This document shows, one piece after another, positions 32,902-45,475 of a stretch of 64,000 nucleotides of DNA. The notes under the pieces are model-generated. The model was not told where the DNA came from. It did not search any database and saw only the letters and a list, made by a program, of their open reading frames with translations. Each line of letters begins with the position of its first letter. The stretch's first letter is position 1. Source of the stretch: Pseudovirgaria hyperparasitica (taxonomy: Eukaryota; Ascomycota; Dothideomycetes; Acrospermales; Acrospermaceae); assembly GCF_010093815.1 (NCBI RefSeq), contig NW_022985577.1:62001-126000 (forward strand), read 5' to 3'. A program made the position numbers and the translations under genes.

Positions 32902-35900
32902 TTTAGTCGCTCTAGGTCCTTTTAGGACCTTAATATTCGCTCTAAACCCTAGCCTACTAATAATAAGGTCTAGGTTACCGAGGATACTAAACGTAGTTAC
33001 GGTTTACGCTATAGGAAAACGGTAAACTACGGTTTAATATACTATAAGTATATTAAGGGCTATATAGCCGGCTCTAAGTATCTCTTTCGCTCTAACTCTA
33101 GTATTAGCTACTACTCTACTAACCGCGACGGGCCTATACGCCCTATCTTTACTCTACCTACCCGCTACCGCCGCTATACTATAACTAGTAAGACTTATCT
33201 ATAGGTAAGTATAATAGGCTATCTTAGTCTAGTATAATCTAAAGTTATCCGCGCTAATACATTCTTAGGTTTCTATATATATATAAGATATATATAATGA
33301 CCTTCGTGTCTATAAGACCCTCGGGGGTCCTTATAGCTATCTATCTACTATATAGAGGGAGTTTAGGGAGCGCTATAAGCTCTTTCTAGAGGTTATTAAA
33401 GTATAAGTTACGAACACGTTAATTATTTTTAACACCTATTAATATTTCTAGCCGCCGCGAGATCCCTAGCGCCTAGACTATCTATTCTAGAGAGTCTATC
33501 CTAGCTATAGAGACCGTAGAGAGGATTTACTCTATCCCCCCTTATCCGTCTCGCGCTACTAACGGATCTTATAAGAGGTCTACTATTTCTCCCTCTAAGT
33601 CGCCTCGTAAGAGGGTATATATTCCCTTCTAGATTATTCTAGATTATATTAGCTAACTTTAGACCTAGTCGCTACGCTCTAGCGCTTAAGGCTCTTCCCT
33701 CTAGGCTCTAACGGATCGGGTTATTACTCTAGAGGCTAAGGTCGTTATCCTCCGCTACTATATTATATAGTTAGAGAGGACTATACTAGAGGTTATAACG
33801 GATGATAAGATAGGGGAGTAGCTCTATAGTTCTAGCTCTATATATTAGCTCTATATATTCTAGATCTACTATAGGTGGTACGCGCTAGCTCTATTTACCT
33901 AGCTTTTATCTATTTTAGTCCTTTTTTAGACCGTTTAGATACCTATCGGCTAGTTTCTAGTAATTTAATTCTTAACTTAATAATATTATATGTGCGCTCG
34001 CTTAGCTTATAACTATCGGTTTCTATATTCTAATTTTCCTTAAGTTACCTAAGTATGGGCACCGTATATTAATTAGTTTATCTCTATAAATTCTATTAGA
34101 GTATCTAAACTAGTAGCCTAGTAGTTATTAGTTCGGGTACTCTAACCTTTTATATTTCGTGTTAAGAGTTTAATTCTATAGTAGGGTACCTTTTTTAGGT
34201 TCTTAGTCCTATATTTTTCTCGTATATAATGGTCCATGTTAGTCCATTCTAGACTCTTCTATTATGGTATATCGCGTCGCGTTCCTAAAATAGTTACTTA
34301 CGCTTTCTTCGCGTCTAGTAACCGTATAATACTTAAATTATAGGGCTACCTTATAGAGTTTTCCTAGTGCGCGTCTAGATTTCCTAATTAAGTACTTTAT
34401 TCTCTACGGTATCCTTCTTCTTTTTATAACGACCGTAACGTCGCTATGTTTATATTAATAATATACTATTCTATATCTTTTACTTATACGCAGCTATTAT
34501 AGAACTTAAGATATATACCGCTAGTTCCTAGGTATCCTCGTCCTTAGTATAGTCCTTCTAACGGATTCTATATTTCTAAATACTATCTTTATTAATTCTA
34601 TGTTTAATAATATAGTCTACTTCGAACACGTCTAGTCTATCTTAGGGTATAATAGAGTATAACTATACGTTTATACGGTTATATATATTAGGTCGAAATC
34701 TTTCGAGTAGTAAGACGTGGAATATATTATAGATTCTTATATCGCTTTCTAAGTCGAGCTCGTAGGCTCTTATACTAATATAACGTTTAATTCGGAAGGG
34801 ACTAGCCATTTTATAATCGAGCTTCTTATTTACTCGTGATATTTATATATTATAAATGTTAAGAAGGACCTCGTCGCCCTCCTCGTACGTCTAATCCTTA
34901 GCTAACCTATTATAGTACTTCGTATATAAGTTATTTACTTATTAGATTATAGCGCGATAGTTACGTGCGGTTTTGAAGATTTTAATCGCTAATTTCTAAG
35001 CGTGGACGTTCATGTCTATTATTCGATTAAATTAGACTATATAAGGCTTAAAACCTATCCTTAGACTACGTCCGAGGTTCGCCTAGAAAGGTATAATACT
35101 AGTTATACTATAACGACTATTATTATATACGAACTCTACTATACTTAGTAGGGAGGCCTAGTCGTCCTACTCGAAATTATAGAATGCGCGTAGATAGCCT
35201 TCGAGCGTCTGGTTCTACCACTCTATCTAGCTATCTATCTAAGAATAAAATACTATAGATATGTTCCTATTTATACTTACTATTTTATAGAATAATATCT
35301 AGAATTTAGACGTGAAGGTACTTCCTCGGTCCGTAACGATTCTTTTTAGTATACTATGGACCTTAATAATCTCGTTCTAGAATACCTACGCTAGTTCTTT
35401 AGATATAATCATCTTCTATACTAGGATATACCTAGATATCTTTATAAGTCTATCTACGATAATAAGAATAGAATTATAACTTATTCTAAGTATCTTACTT
35501 AGAGATAAGTTAACTATAAAATCTATAGTAACGTCTTCCTATATAAAGAGGGGGACTAAAAGAGGCTATAAATTCCTATATAGCTTATGCCTAGGGGCCT
35601 TCGTTCTTTAATAAATCGGATAAGTAGCTATCTATTCTTTAATATACTTAGGTATATCTTCCTAAAAATAGTACTAACGAATTAAGCTTAGGGTACATAT
35701 ATACCTAAAGTATCCTACTAGATTAGCGTCATAGTATCGACTAACTACATTAAATCGCGCCTTACCCATTAGTATATAGTACTTTCTATTATAGTAAAGT
35801 AAGCTATCCACGAAGGTCTACTTATAGTCTACTTTAGTCCGTAATAACCTATCTTACTATATTTTACGTAACTTTAAAACTATTAGGTCTATCTTCTATA

Positions 35901-38900
35901 GATCCATAATTAACTAGGTAAGGTTAATTAGATATTCACGCTGGGCATTATCGCCCTTCCCGACAGCGCTAATAAATGGCCTACTAGGGACTTCGGTACC
36001 GCGTCTTTGGTTACTAGCTTCGGTCTTAGAGATTTAATTACCGGTATCGACGTTAGTATCTCGCTAATTACCTAATAACTTAAAATCTAACCTTGTCCTC
36101 GAGAGTTAGGCCTATAGCTACTCTAGGACTCTATAGCTACTATAATCCTAGGCGCCTTCTTTATAGTTAGATCTTCTTAATATTCTATTAGCTAGGTTTA
36201 TACTTCTAGATCGATAGTAGATTATAAAGTGAAAGTTCGTAAGCTACTTAGCCTATTAAATCTATTAACGGTTTAAAACTATTATACTTATAAACCCCTT
36301 TAAGTTATAGTAATTAGTTAGTAACTCGATATTATATATAGTACCTTTAAGATAATATCGCTACTATTTAAACGACTCTACTATTACTAGTAGCTCTTGG
36401 TTATAGATAGTATATCTAGTCTTAATATCGACTATTTTACGCGAGAAGAACGCAACTAGATACTATTAGACCTTTTTAGACTTAGTTAGTCTAGACTAGG
36501 AGAGAATATCTAAGATTATAAATTCTAACGCGTTAGTTTTAACGTGGATAGGTTTAGTCGGGTCGAAGTGCACTAGTAATAGAGTAGTTATAAATGCCTC
36601 TTTGATTTTCTCGAAGGAGGCCCTTTCGCCTTCTAATAATTCTATAGACTGCGATTTAATATTATACTATTTCTATCTACCGTGGACCGTAATAGATGAA
36701 TCTATAGTAGTAGTATACGCGTTAAGTGGTACTACTAGCCAGGAGAAGTACTTAATAAATTTTCAGTAGTAATTAGCAAATCTAATAAAGACACGTATAT
36801 CTCGAACCGATTTTAGTTTAGGCTAGTCCACGATAGTAGTAACCCTATCCCTTTCTATAGTTATACCTTAATTAGTAATAACGAAGCTAAGGAAGTTAAC
36901 GTGGTCCTAGTGGAACTTATATTTAGATAGCTTAATATATAGCTTATGTTTTTCTAGCCTATCTAGGACTACGCGTACGTGCTAGATATATTCTTCTTTA
37001 TTATTAGAGAAGATAAGAATATTATCAAGGTATATAATGCACGTCATATCAAGTAGGCCTACTAGCGCGTTATTAATATACGCTTAGAAGGTCCCTAGCG
37101 CGTTAGTTAGTCTAAAAGGGACTACTATATACTTAAAGTATCTATAACGGGTCCTAAACGCCGTTTTCCACTTATCGCCCTTCTTAATATATAGGCGGTA
37201 GTAGGTGTCGTATAGATCGAGCTTAGTAAAGATCTTTACGCGCCCTAGTCTATTAATAGACTTAGAGATAAGAGGTAGTAGGTAATAATTCTTCCGTATA
37301 ATATTATTTAGGCTACGGTAGTCGATATATAGACGGAGACTTCTATTCTTCTTCTTTATAAAGAGGATTAGAGCTCCGGCTAGGGATATACTAGACCTAA
37401 TCTATCCTCGTATAAGGTTCTTTTCGATATATTCTCGGAGGACCTATAGCTTAGATTCTAATAGAGGGTAGATGGGTCTATATGGGGGTTATTAACCGTT
37501 CTTAAGATTAATAATAAGATTAGTAGGTTGGTATTAAGGTAATTCGGACGAGTCGATCGCTAACGCGATATATTAGTATATTTTATACTAATATAGTAGG
37601 TTTTCGTCTACTTTAATACTAAGCTCTCTATTTTAAGTAAATAAGAGGATATAGATAGTAGAGATTACCTTTTCGTAGTCCTTCTAGAATTATTTATCAT
37701 CGACTAGCTATACTAGGTTCTATTATAGTGGGTGCATGCGCCAGCTAGCTGTTTTCTAGATGAAGTCTAGTTTCGGGTTATATTTTTCGAGCTATAGTAT
37801 ACTAAGAATCATGTCGAAGGGGCTATCTACCACGATAAAGGTTAAGTAGTAGGGTTTCCACTTCCCCCCGCTATTCTAGATACTATATTTAATAGTATAG
37901 GTACCCTATAATTTAATAGGACTATCGATACTATGGAAGGTAGCACCTATTAGTACTTAAATATTAATATTAAGTTCTCGTGCTCGTTAAGTCGATATAA
38001 CGTTAGTAGCTAAACCGCTATTAAGTATTATAGTCTAATGTTATCCACGGGGGACCTCGATAGGCCTAGCCTATAGTTTAATATACTAGTTGGCTAGTTA
38101 TCCCTCTATTTTAGTTACGCCTATAAGTCACGAGGGTTTCTTATAGATAGTTAGTTTTTTATATTATATACCGGGTAGTTAGGCGCGATGTATCCTAGCT
38201 ACTAGCACTTATAGTATATAACTAACTTAGTATCTATATTAGTATTTAGTGGTTTCCTAGAGCGGTACTCGGGTACTATATGGCCTATCCTACCATAAGT
38301 ATAGTAGGTAACTTTAGGTCGTTTATATAAGTCGTTTCTCGCGTCTCGATATATTAACTAGTAGGATAATCCGTGGTACGGGCCTCGTCCTCTCGAGTTC
38401 GTGGAGTAGTAGTATCTACGAGGTATTCCGCGCGATCTATTACTAAACTAGTCCTCTTTAGATGATTTCATATTAGATCAGATTAGTAGAGATAGTTATA
38501 CGCCTATACGGCGTTAGTTATTTATTATACGCTAGTATTATTCTATAAGATTCGCGAGTACCTAAAGGTTAGTAGAGATAGACGTTATAAGGTTAATGCG
38601 TTCCTTTACGCTCGGATTAAGGGACCTTTTAAAGTTATTATATTATTAAACCATGCGATCTTCCTTAGCTTCTCTCTAGAGAGGTCGGAGGTATTTAAGG
38701 AGTTATAACGGGGATTATCTTTCTCGCTATTAAGTCTTAAAGATATGGCTCTAAGCCTATTCGCGTCGCTCGGCTCTATCGCCAAAGTATTAAAGAAGGA
38801 ATTTAGTAAACGTGTTCTAGTTATATATATCCTTAGGGTGTTCGATTTAATATACTATCTAACGTTTAGATAGCGTTAGGTCTAGGTAGTTCTATATAAA

Positions 38901-39526
38901 CCTAATCTTATTACTATCGTTCGTGAATAGGTAGAAGAATCAGCTATACTAGTAAGCCTATTTATAAAAGCTCTTCCGGGTTTTACCGTCAAAGTAAGGT
39001 GGTTTCTTAGGCCGAGGTAACTAGGATAGTAATAGACTTAGTTAGACTATTTCGGCTTAAGTTAGTCTATATTAGTATAGGTTAGTTACTACTAGTACTA
39101 AAGCGCGTAGTGCGGCTTCGAGTCTAGCGGTTCGTTCTTATACTTCGTTAAGTTCGCGAAGTTACTATTTAAGCTAAGCCTAACGCTACCTCTCCGTGTA
39201 TAGCCTAGTATATATATTATTATAAGGCGTGGTTAACGTTAGTCGGTTCTAATGAATTAGTTCGTTAACGTTAATAGGGTCTGGTCTTATAGTAAGGATA
39301 GGTCTAGTATGGTATAAACTAGACCGCGATAGAGTATGATAGACTCTAGTTATTAGTACGATAGCTTATAGGGTATACTTATTAGTAGAGGTGGTCGTAG
39401 GGAGACTATTCTCCTCGTTTAGATTTAGGGAGAGTCTCTCATGGGAGGTCGTGCCACGGGTATTATAGCGTATAGTAGGAGCTATCTCTATAAGCTACCG
39501 TCGTACTATATAGAGAGGAATTAAAA

Positions 39527-39764
39527 TATAATAAGTAAAGACGTAGGATAGTAGTCTAATAGTTTATAGAGAGATATAGAAATATATCTATAGAGTAGTC
39601 TTACTCTTATACGAGGTTAATTCCTAACGAGTAGGAATTGGTTTATACGGTCTACTTATATAGTAACCTTACTTAACCTAGCTAACTCATCCTAGCTCTA
39701 GCCGCTACGTGGCTATATGGATTAGAATGGTCTATATAGGTCCGTTAGGGTTCCCGTTCTAATA
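39527..39764 (-). repeat. LTR (upstream end in element orientation)
   Basis: A 238-bp copy of the LTR at 31789-32026. It is followed at 39765 by the second GTAAT of the target duplication. Confidence 0.9.
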
Positions 39765-40870
39765 GTAATCTTATTACTTAGCTAATAGCTTACTAATATT
39801 AATATCTTATTTATTATTCTAGTTAACTTATAGTATCTTACTAGTAGATAGTATACTAGTTAGTTTATAGAAAGCTATTATAGTCTTATCTTATATACTA
39901 TTTAAGTTATTATCTAGAAAAACTAGCTTTATAATCTTTTTATATATCTTATAATATAGTAGTCTATTTAGAAGTAGTTTAATAAGATAAGATTTATACT
40001 ATTTATAACTATAAGTAACTATAGTAGTATTCTTAAGTCTAAAGCTATAATATTAATAGATATTCTAGTAGTATTTAACTATTTACTTTAGTACTAACTC
40101 CTTAGTATAGAGCTTATACTTAGTATTATAGATCTAATTTAGATACTTCTATATATACTTACTAATTTTATTATTAAATAATCTTATAGCGTACTTTCTA
40201 TACTTATAAATTAACTTTATAGACTTAAGAAGATTAACTATCTTCTCTAGAGACTCTAGTTACTTAATTAGTATATCTATCTAGTATAAGTAATATTCTA
40301 GCTCTCTATAGTTAGCTAGAGAATAAGCTAACTTACTTAGACTAGATAGAAGACCTAGATAGCTAACTAAATTAGATGTTAGAATAGAGTTATTAGATAG
40401 TAGTATAGTTAGATAGAATAATAGAGTATATTCTATTATAGAATAAATTACTACTAAACCCTTTTAATAGAAATCTAAGAGTATATATATAAAGGGATAC
40501 TAATCTATTAGATATATAACTATTTACTATCTATTATACTATCTCTAACTAAGTTAGCTAAGATATATATAGATCTAGTCTAGTCTTTAGCTAAGTTCTA
40601 ATAAAGATATATTATAAGTTAACTTAAAAAGTAGAAGTAGTACTAGTACTACCTTAAGTATATAGTAGATAACTTATTAATTATATTTATTTCTTATAAA
40701 AGCTTATATAGTTAGACTATAGCTAGACTAGATAGAACTATTAATTAGTTTTATTATATTTTCTTATATTAGAGTTTCTAAATTAGTAATAGATACTAAA
40801 GTAATTCTATATTACTTTTAGTATAAGTATATATTAATATATATAATTAACGTTAATCTTGTATAGGCCT
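39765..40870. repeat. Unclassified AT-rich repeat, right part
   Basis: Continuation of the repeat left of 31788. Part of it (about 40405-40475) resembles the flank of the microsatellite near 45020-45095. CA and TG are almost absent. Long minus-strand frames rich in Tyr/Lys/Leu can be read, but no domain was recognised, so the class remains open. Confidence 0.6.
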
Positions 40871-41205
40871 TAGTATAAGCACCTGGCGCTTGTTTTTATT
40901 TCTTGGCTTAGCTCTAGCTCTTACTACCTACCACCCATGCAGCTCGTAGATCTCTGGGCATCTCGAAGCCTTTTTAATCTACATGCATCATGCATCCACA
41001 TCTCAGGGGCTATTGTCGAGATGTCTGTCTATATATATCTAACCGAGGATTCTTCAGCTGGCGAACCGTTCTATTTCCGAGGATTTATTTCGCTATATAC
41101 CCCTCTCCGCTTCAATGAGCTTCTAACTTTTCTTTCTATCTCTCTCATTCCCTGACTATCATACCCAGGCTCCCCTTTGTCTCGTGAACAAATCCTATAA
41201 CGACC
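40871..41205. other. Promoter side of the GH17 gene
   Basis: Base composition returns to normal at about 40870. The last ~110 bases before the start are pyrimidine-rich (TTTCTTTCTATCTCTCTC), as at fungal transcription starts. Confidence 0.4.
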
Positions 41206-42135
41206 ATGCTGCTCAAGATCTTCTCTTTTCTGAGTTTGGCCTGCTCCACCTCCGCACAATTCGTTAAAGGCTTCAATACAGGCAATACCAATGCCCAAGG
41301 CGCATGCCGCTATCAAAACGACTTCACAACTCTGTTCAATCAGGCGAAGAACCTGCCTGATGCCGGCGGCTTCGCCTCTGCTCGCCTGTACACCATGATT
41401 CAATGTGGCACCCTAAATGAACCTATTCAAGCAATCCAATCCGCTATTGACACAGACACCAAACTGCTCCTCGGTCTTTGGGCTTCAGCCGGTCGTGAAG
41501 CTTTCAATGAGGAGATGAACGTCCTCATGCGTGCCATCAGCCAATACGGAGATGCTTTCACTTCGCGCGTCGTGGGTGTCAGCATCGGTAGCGAAGATCT
41601 TTATCGTAGTAGCTCCCAAGGCGTGAAAAACAATGCCGGAGTTGGCGAGAAGGCTGAAGTTATAGCTGGATACATCGGTTGGGCTCGCGACTGGCTGCGT
41701 GGAACAGCACTAGAACGTACTCCTCTCGGTCACGTCGACACCTGGACTGCATGGGTTTTGCCCGAGAATAAGCAGGTCATTGAAGCTGTCGACGTCCTCG
41801 GCCACAATAGCTTCCCATATTGGGAGAGCACACTAGACAACAACATCAGCAACGCCGCCAACATTTTCTGGTCTGCATTGGATCGCACTGAGGGCGTTGC
41901 GCAGGGCAAGCCCGTATGGGTTACCGAGACTGGATACCCACACCGTGGACCTAATTCTGGATATGCTGTTGCTAATGCGCAGAATGCAAGGCAATACTAC
42001 GCGGCAGTTGGTTGCGAGCTGTTCAAACAGCGTAACACGTTCTGGTACACACTGGAGAATGCGAACACCGCTCAGACTGATTTGTCTTTCGCTGTCAACG
42101 AAAATGGCAATGTTCAGTACGATCTGAGTTGCTAA
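41206..42135 (+). CDS. Secreted GH17 beta-1,3-glucanase / glucanosyltransferase-like
   Basis: A single 309-residue frame. Residues 1-17 form a signal peptide (MLLKIFSFLSLACSTSA) with a cleavage site before QFVKGF. The mature part is a GH17 barrel close in size to yeast Bgl2. The likely acid/base Glu is E130 in VGVSIGSEDLYR, and the nucleophile is E241 in VWVTETGYP. No GPI signal or C-terminal extension follows, since it ends in QYDLSC. Such proteins cleave or remodel beta-1,3-glucan in the cell wall or degrade host or fungal glucan. The gene lies just beside the 9.7-kb AT-rich block, a setting where plant-pathogenic fungi often keep secreted-protein genes. GH17 wall enzymes are also ordinary housekeeping proteins. 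Confidence 0.92.
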   Translation: MLLKIFSFLSLACSTSAQFVKGFNTGNTNAQGACRYQNDFTTLFNQAKNLPDAGGFASARLYTMIQCGTLNEPIQAIQSAIDTDTKLLLGLWASAGREAFNEEMNVLMRAISQYGDAFTSRVVGVSIGSEDLYRSSSQGVKNNAGVGEKAEVIAGYIGWARDWLRGTALERTPLGHVDTWTAWVLPENKQVIEAVDVLGHNSFPYWESTLDNNISNAANIFWSALDRTEGVAQGKPVWVTETGYPHRGPNSGYAVANAQNARQYYAAVGCELFKQRNTFWYTLENANTAQTDLSFAVNENGNVQYDLSC

Positions 42136-42586
42136 CTTCCTACTTCTGCGGCTCTCTAACGACTCTCTACTAGCAATCAGTACTCGGGATGAGTATAATA
42201 ATGGCCATGGCCGTCTTTGGGAAGCCAAATCTATAGAGCATATGTTACGTACAATCAACTATATCTAGCGCCTGGTGATCGACATGGACAGTGTTGTACA
42301 TCACCTAGTCGTCACGCAGCTAGCATTTACTTTCTGTTGTATTTATTTCGATTCACAATAGATTATATGCAATGCAGCTATATTACTTGGTGTTTGTGTA
42401 TCCTTAGTCCGCCCAAGAGCCACACGGTTCTCAGTTGCGGGTTCATTGATGTTGCGTGGGAGATGGCACGATAGCATTTGTCCTCCGACCAAGCTCAGAT
42501 TATGTATACTTGAATTGCCGCGTTGAGTATGGTTGGGTGTTGTACAACTGTTCTACCTCTTTGCACACCACAGGTCTTCGATATTC
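42136..42586. other. Convergent intergenic region
   Basis: No supported gene or repeat between the GH17 and proteasome genes. Confidence 0.45.
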
Positions 42587-43424
42587 TTAGTCCTTCTTCA
42601 ATGGCTTGTATATCTCTTCAATGCCTTTGCTCGTGATAATGATCATCTGCAACCCATCGCCCACCTCAATGTGCCTCTCTACAGCACTACTGAACGCATC
42701 TTCAACCAGCTGCTCGACATCTTTCCTCGGTAACGGCTCTTGCACTCTTTGCCGCAGTTCATGTCCAGTTCCACGCCCAGGAATACACTGGTTCTTATAG
42801 TTGACCTGATTATCTAAGAAGGGCATGATCAGACTCGCGGCCGCGCCGCCGGCCCTGCACTGCTCTCGCTCATAGCTGCCCACAGGATCGTAGCTGTATA
42901 CCGCACCCTTGCCCTCCTCATCCAGTCCACCTAGGATCGCATGCACGTAGTAAGGGAAGAAACGCTTTCCGTACAGGATATGCGAGAGCCGTTGCGCACA
43001 GGCTGCCACACTCATAGTCTTGCCGTGTTGGTATTTGTACATCTTGAGAATAGTGTCTAGGCGCTCCTTGAGGGCGTCCCCATCCGCCGCAAATCCGACG
43101 ACGGATAGGGCAATGCGTGACTCCGGGCCCCCAATTCGGAACACTTTTGGGCAGTAGCGGGTATTGATGCTGTAGCCTGAAGTGGAGCGCGTGTCGCCGG
43201 CGATGATGGTAAAGTCGGCGCCTGCGATACCGAGAGTAGAGCCACCATTATCAGTGTAACTGGCAGATGTAAGTATTGTGAGTTAAGAGAAGGGCCAGTT
43301 AGGTAGTTTGGTCTCACGGATAGAAGCTATGCTGCCGTGCACCTTCTGATGCTGTGTTTGGCTGTTGGGCGAAGGAGTATTTAGGAGTCCCCGACGGCGG
43401 CCCAGGGTGGAAGACAGACGCCAT
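42587..43424 (-). CDS. PRE7: 20S proteasome subunit beta-6
   Basis: Exons 43318-43424 and 42587-43259, with a 58-bp intron (GTGAGA donor), give 259 residues. After an N-terminal propeptide-like segment come DNGGSTLGIAGADFTIIAGDTR, then SGYSINTRYCPKVF, then YYVHAILGGLDEEGKGAVYSYDPVGSYE, the hallmark of beta-6 (yeast Pre7, human PSMB1). The subunit lacks the catalytic N-terminal threonine arrangement and plays a structural role in the beta ring. The C-terminus (GLQMIIITSKGIEEIYKPLKKD) matches the family. The 5' end is about 135 bases from an AT-rich island. Confidence 0.95.
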
Positions 43425-43559
43425 AGTCGACAGTTCCTGACAGTGTTGAAGGAGTTAAAAGGCCAGTGATGGAGGATGAGAGGATATGAAACGTTGTGGT
43501 GTTGAGCTCGAAGGTTGACGTGGAGCAAGCTGCCTAGTCCACTAGTCGAGCTTCTCAGA

Positions 43560-43930
43560 CGTCAATGTATTTATTAGATAGAAGGGTTTTATTATATATT
43601 ATATTTTTAGACTAGCTTACTAAGTAATATCTAAAGGTTAGATTTTAAAGAATTATAATTTATACTATATACTTATTTTTAATATATAAAAATCTTAATA
43701 ACTTCTATAGAAAAGTAATAAGTTAAAGATATATATACTACTATATCTATAGAATAAGAAGATAAAAATTAGAATATATAGATATAGAGTAGAAGTAAGA
43801 AGATACTAGAGATTAGATTAGTAAAATTATCTATTATAAAATTACTATTTAGATTTCTCTATAGTATATCTAAATATACTAATTACTTAAGTAATTCTCT
43901 ACTTATTTACGCTAAAATAGATAAGGTCGA
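43560..43930. repeat. Small AT-rich RIP-like island
   Basis: About 370 bp of CA/TG-free, A+T-rich DNA between two divergent gene starts (PRE7 and the HCNGP-like gene). No LTR, coding remnant or terminal repeat was recognised. Confidence 0.6.
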
Positions 43931-44028
43931 TAGATTCTAGTGCGTAAGGAAAACCATCACGTCGTTCTTCGTACAGCCACAACTAGAAGCTCATTTTACA
44001 TGTTGTAAGGCCTGCCACGACTTTATAC

Positions 44029-44862
44029 ATGATGCTTGGGCTTGGTAAATATGATAGTGATGATGATGGAGAGAAGAACAAACCTACTAGAAAGGTAATA
44101 TACTATCTATGATTTATGATACATTATACTAATAGCTACTAACATCTTTAGGAAAATGCTACCTACATTAAGGTATTGCCTTCCCCGACGACGTGTAGGC
44201 TCGTGGTCCACCAAGGTTATAGAAGATGCTAATGTTTACCTATAGTACCGAATAAGCTTCAGAGTGTACCAATCTCCAAAGAAGTCGCGCATCGACCGTC
44301 GACGTTGAAATTAGCAGGAGAAAACCGCACAGTAACTCCACTGCCTGCATACCAAAATGGACGAATGGATGTCCTTATGAAGGAAGAGGCAACAGAAGGC
44401 CCTCTGGGACAAGATTACAGGCCACTCTCGCCAGACGCTGCAAACAGTTCGCTGGTCCAACAACTGACCTTGCCTCCGGTTCCGGACCTCGGCGTCCCGC
44501 TCTCGCCTCCCGGTTCGCCGCCTCCAAAGTCGACCAAATTGTTCGCTCAATTCCTCAAGCTCAAGAGGGATGGTATTCATTTCAACCAGAGACTCGCAAA
44601 GACACCTTCAATTCGAAATCCGAACCTGCTTAAGAAACAACTAGAATTTGCAGGAATCTCAGAAGAGGAACAGCACGACACTGCTATGCCTCACAACATT
44701 GTACCCACTGGATTTCCAGTGTGTGCGTATTGGGAAGAACTGAACAGAATACGGGATAGCATTGAAAAGAAAACGGAAGCTCAGCAAGCGCAAGCGCACC
44801 GAGAGGCCGTAGACTTCGTGCCAGCTTTGATTAAATCTCGGGACGAAATGGACCCATACTGA
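44029..44862 (+). CDS. HCNGP/SAP30BP-like protein
   Basis: Model: exons 44029-44094 and 44263-44862 with a 168-bp intron, 221 residues. Exon 1 reads MMLGLGKYDSDDDGE, which matches the L-x-x-Y-x-S-D-x-D start of SAP30BP/HCNGP proteins. The conserved domain follows later: FAQFLKLKRDGIHFNQRLA, then TPSIRNPNLLKKQLEFAGI, then the FPVCAYWEEL box. Members bind splicing factors and transcriptional co-repressor complexes in the nucleus. The C-terminal domain is firm; the intron boundary, and whether a small middle exon exists, are not. The gene is squeezed between two AT-rich islands that start about 100 bases upstream and about 65 bases downstream. Confidence 0.75.
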
Positions 44863-45095
44863 CCCCAATACAGTCAGAGTTGGCTTAAGTACCAGCATGG
44901 CTTCTCCTATAGCGAAATTTAACTAAGATAAGGACTAAGAACTTAAGAAAAGTGGTAGTAAGTATATCTAATAAGGAGAATAAGCTAAGATAAGATTAAG
45001 TATAGATATCTTAATTAATTTATAGTAATATTATTAGATAGAATAATATAGTATAGTCTATTAAATAGTAAATTACTTCTAATTCTTTTTAATAA

Positions 45096-45097
<2 letters not shown>

Positions 45098-45190
<93 letters not shown>
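45098..45190. repeat. (TTA)n microsatellite, left arm
   Basis: A pure TTA trinucleotide run of about 31 units that leads directly into the N-gap. Confidence 0.95.
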
Positions 45191-45380
45191 NNNNNNNNNN
45201 NNNNNNNNNNNNNNNNNNNNNNNNNNNNNNNNNNNNNNNNNNNNNNNNNNNNNNNNNNNNNNNNNNNNNNNNNNNNNNNNNNNNNNNNNNNNNNNNNNNN
45301 NNNNNNNNNNNNNNNNNNNNNNNNNNNNNNNNNNNNNNNNNNNNNNNNNNNNNNNNNNNNNNNNNNNNNNNNNNNNNNNN
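45191..45380. other. Assembly gap (190 N)
   Basis: 190 undetermined bases. Both edges are the same TTA repeat, so the gap most likely hides more of the microsatellite, and its true size is unknown. Confidence 0.99.

Positions 45381-45474
<94 letters not shown>
45381..45474. repeat. (TTA)n microsatellite, right arm
   Basis: A pure TTA/ATT run of about 31 units resuming immediately after the gap. Confidence 0.95.

Positions 45475-45475
<1 letters not shown>

Larger units (their letters stand above)
31789..39764 (-). mobile_element. Ty3/gypsy LTR retrotransposon, structurally whole, RIP-mutated fossil
   Basis: A 7,976-bp element with two 238-bp LTRs (31789-32026 and 39527-39764) and a perfect 5-bp target duplication GTAAT. 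It reads on the minus strand. In that direction come the first LTR, a gag region with a zinc-knuckle-like stretch near 38.25 kb, a reverse-transcriptase core near 36.9-37.1 kb, an RNase H region, and an integrase core near 35.05-35.4 kb. A region reading on the opposite strand (32.5-33.9 kb) follows, then a purine tract next to the last LTR (a pyrimidine run just after 32026 on the plus strand). The ends and all parts are in place, but the coding regions are broken many times by RIP. CG dinucleotides survive better than in the other AT-rich repeats, so it looks like one of the younger insertions here. It sits inside an older repeat. Confidence 0.9.

Noticed and set aside
40871-43424. A secreted-effector island beside the AT-rich block
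   Set aside because: GH17 and proteasome genes are conserved housekeeping genes; no small cysteine-rich secreted protein was seen.
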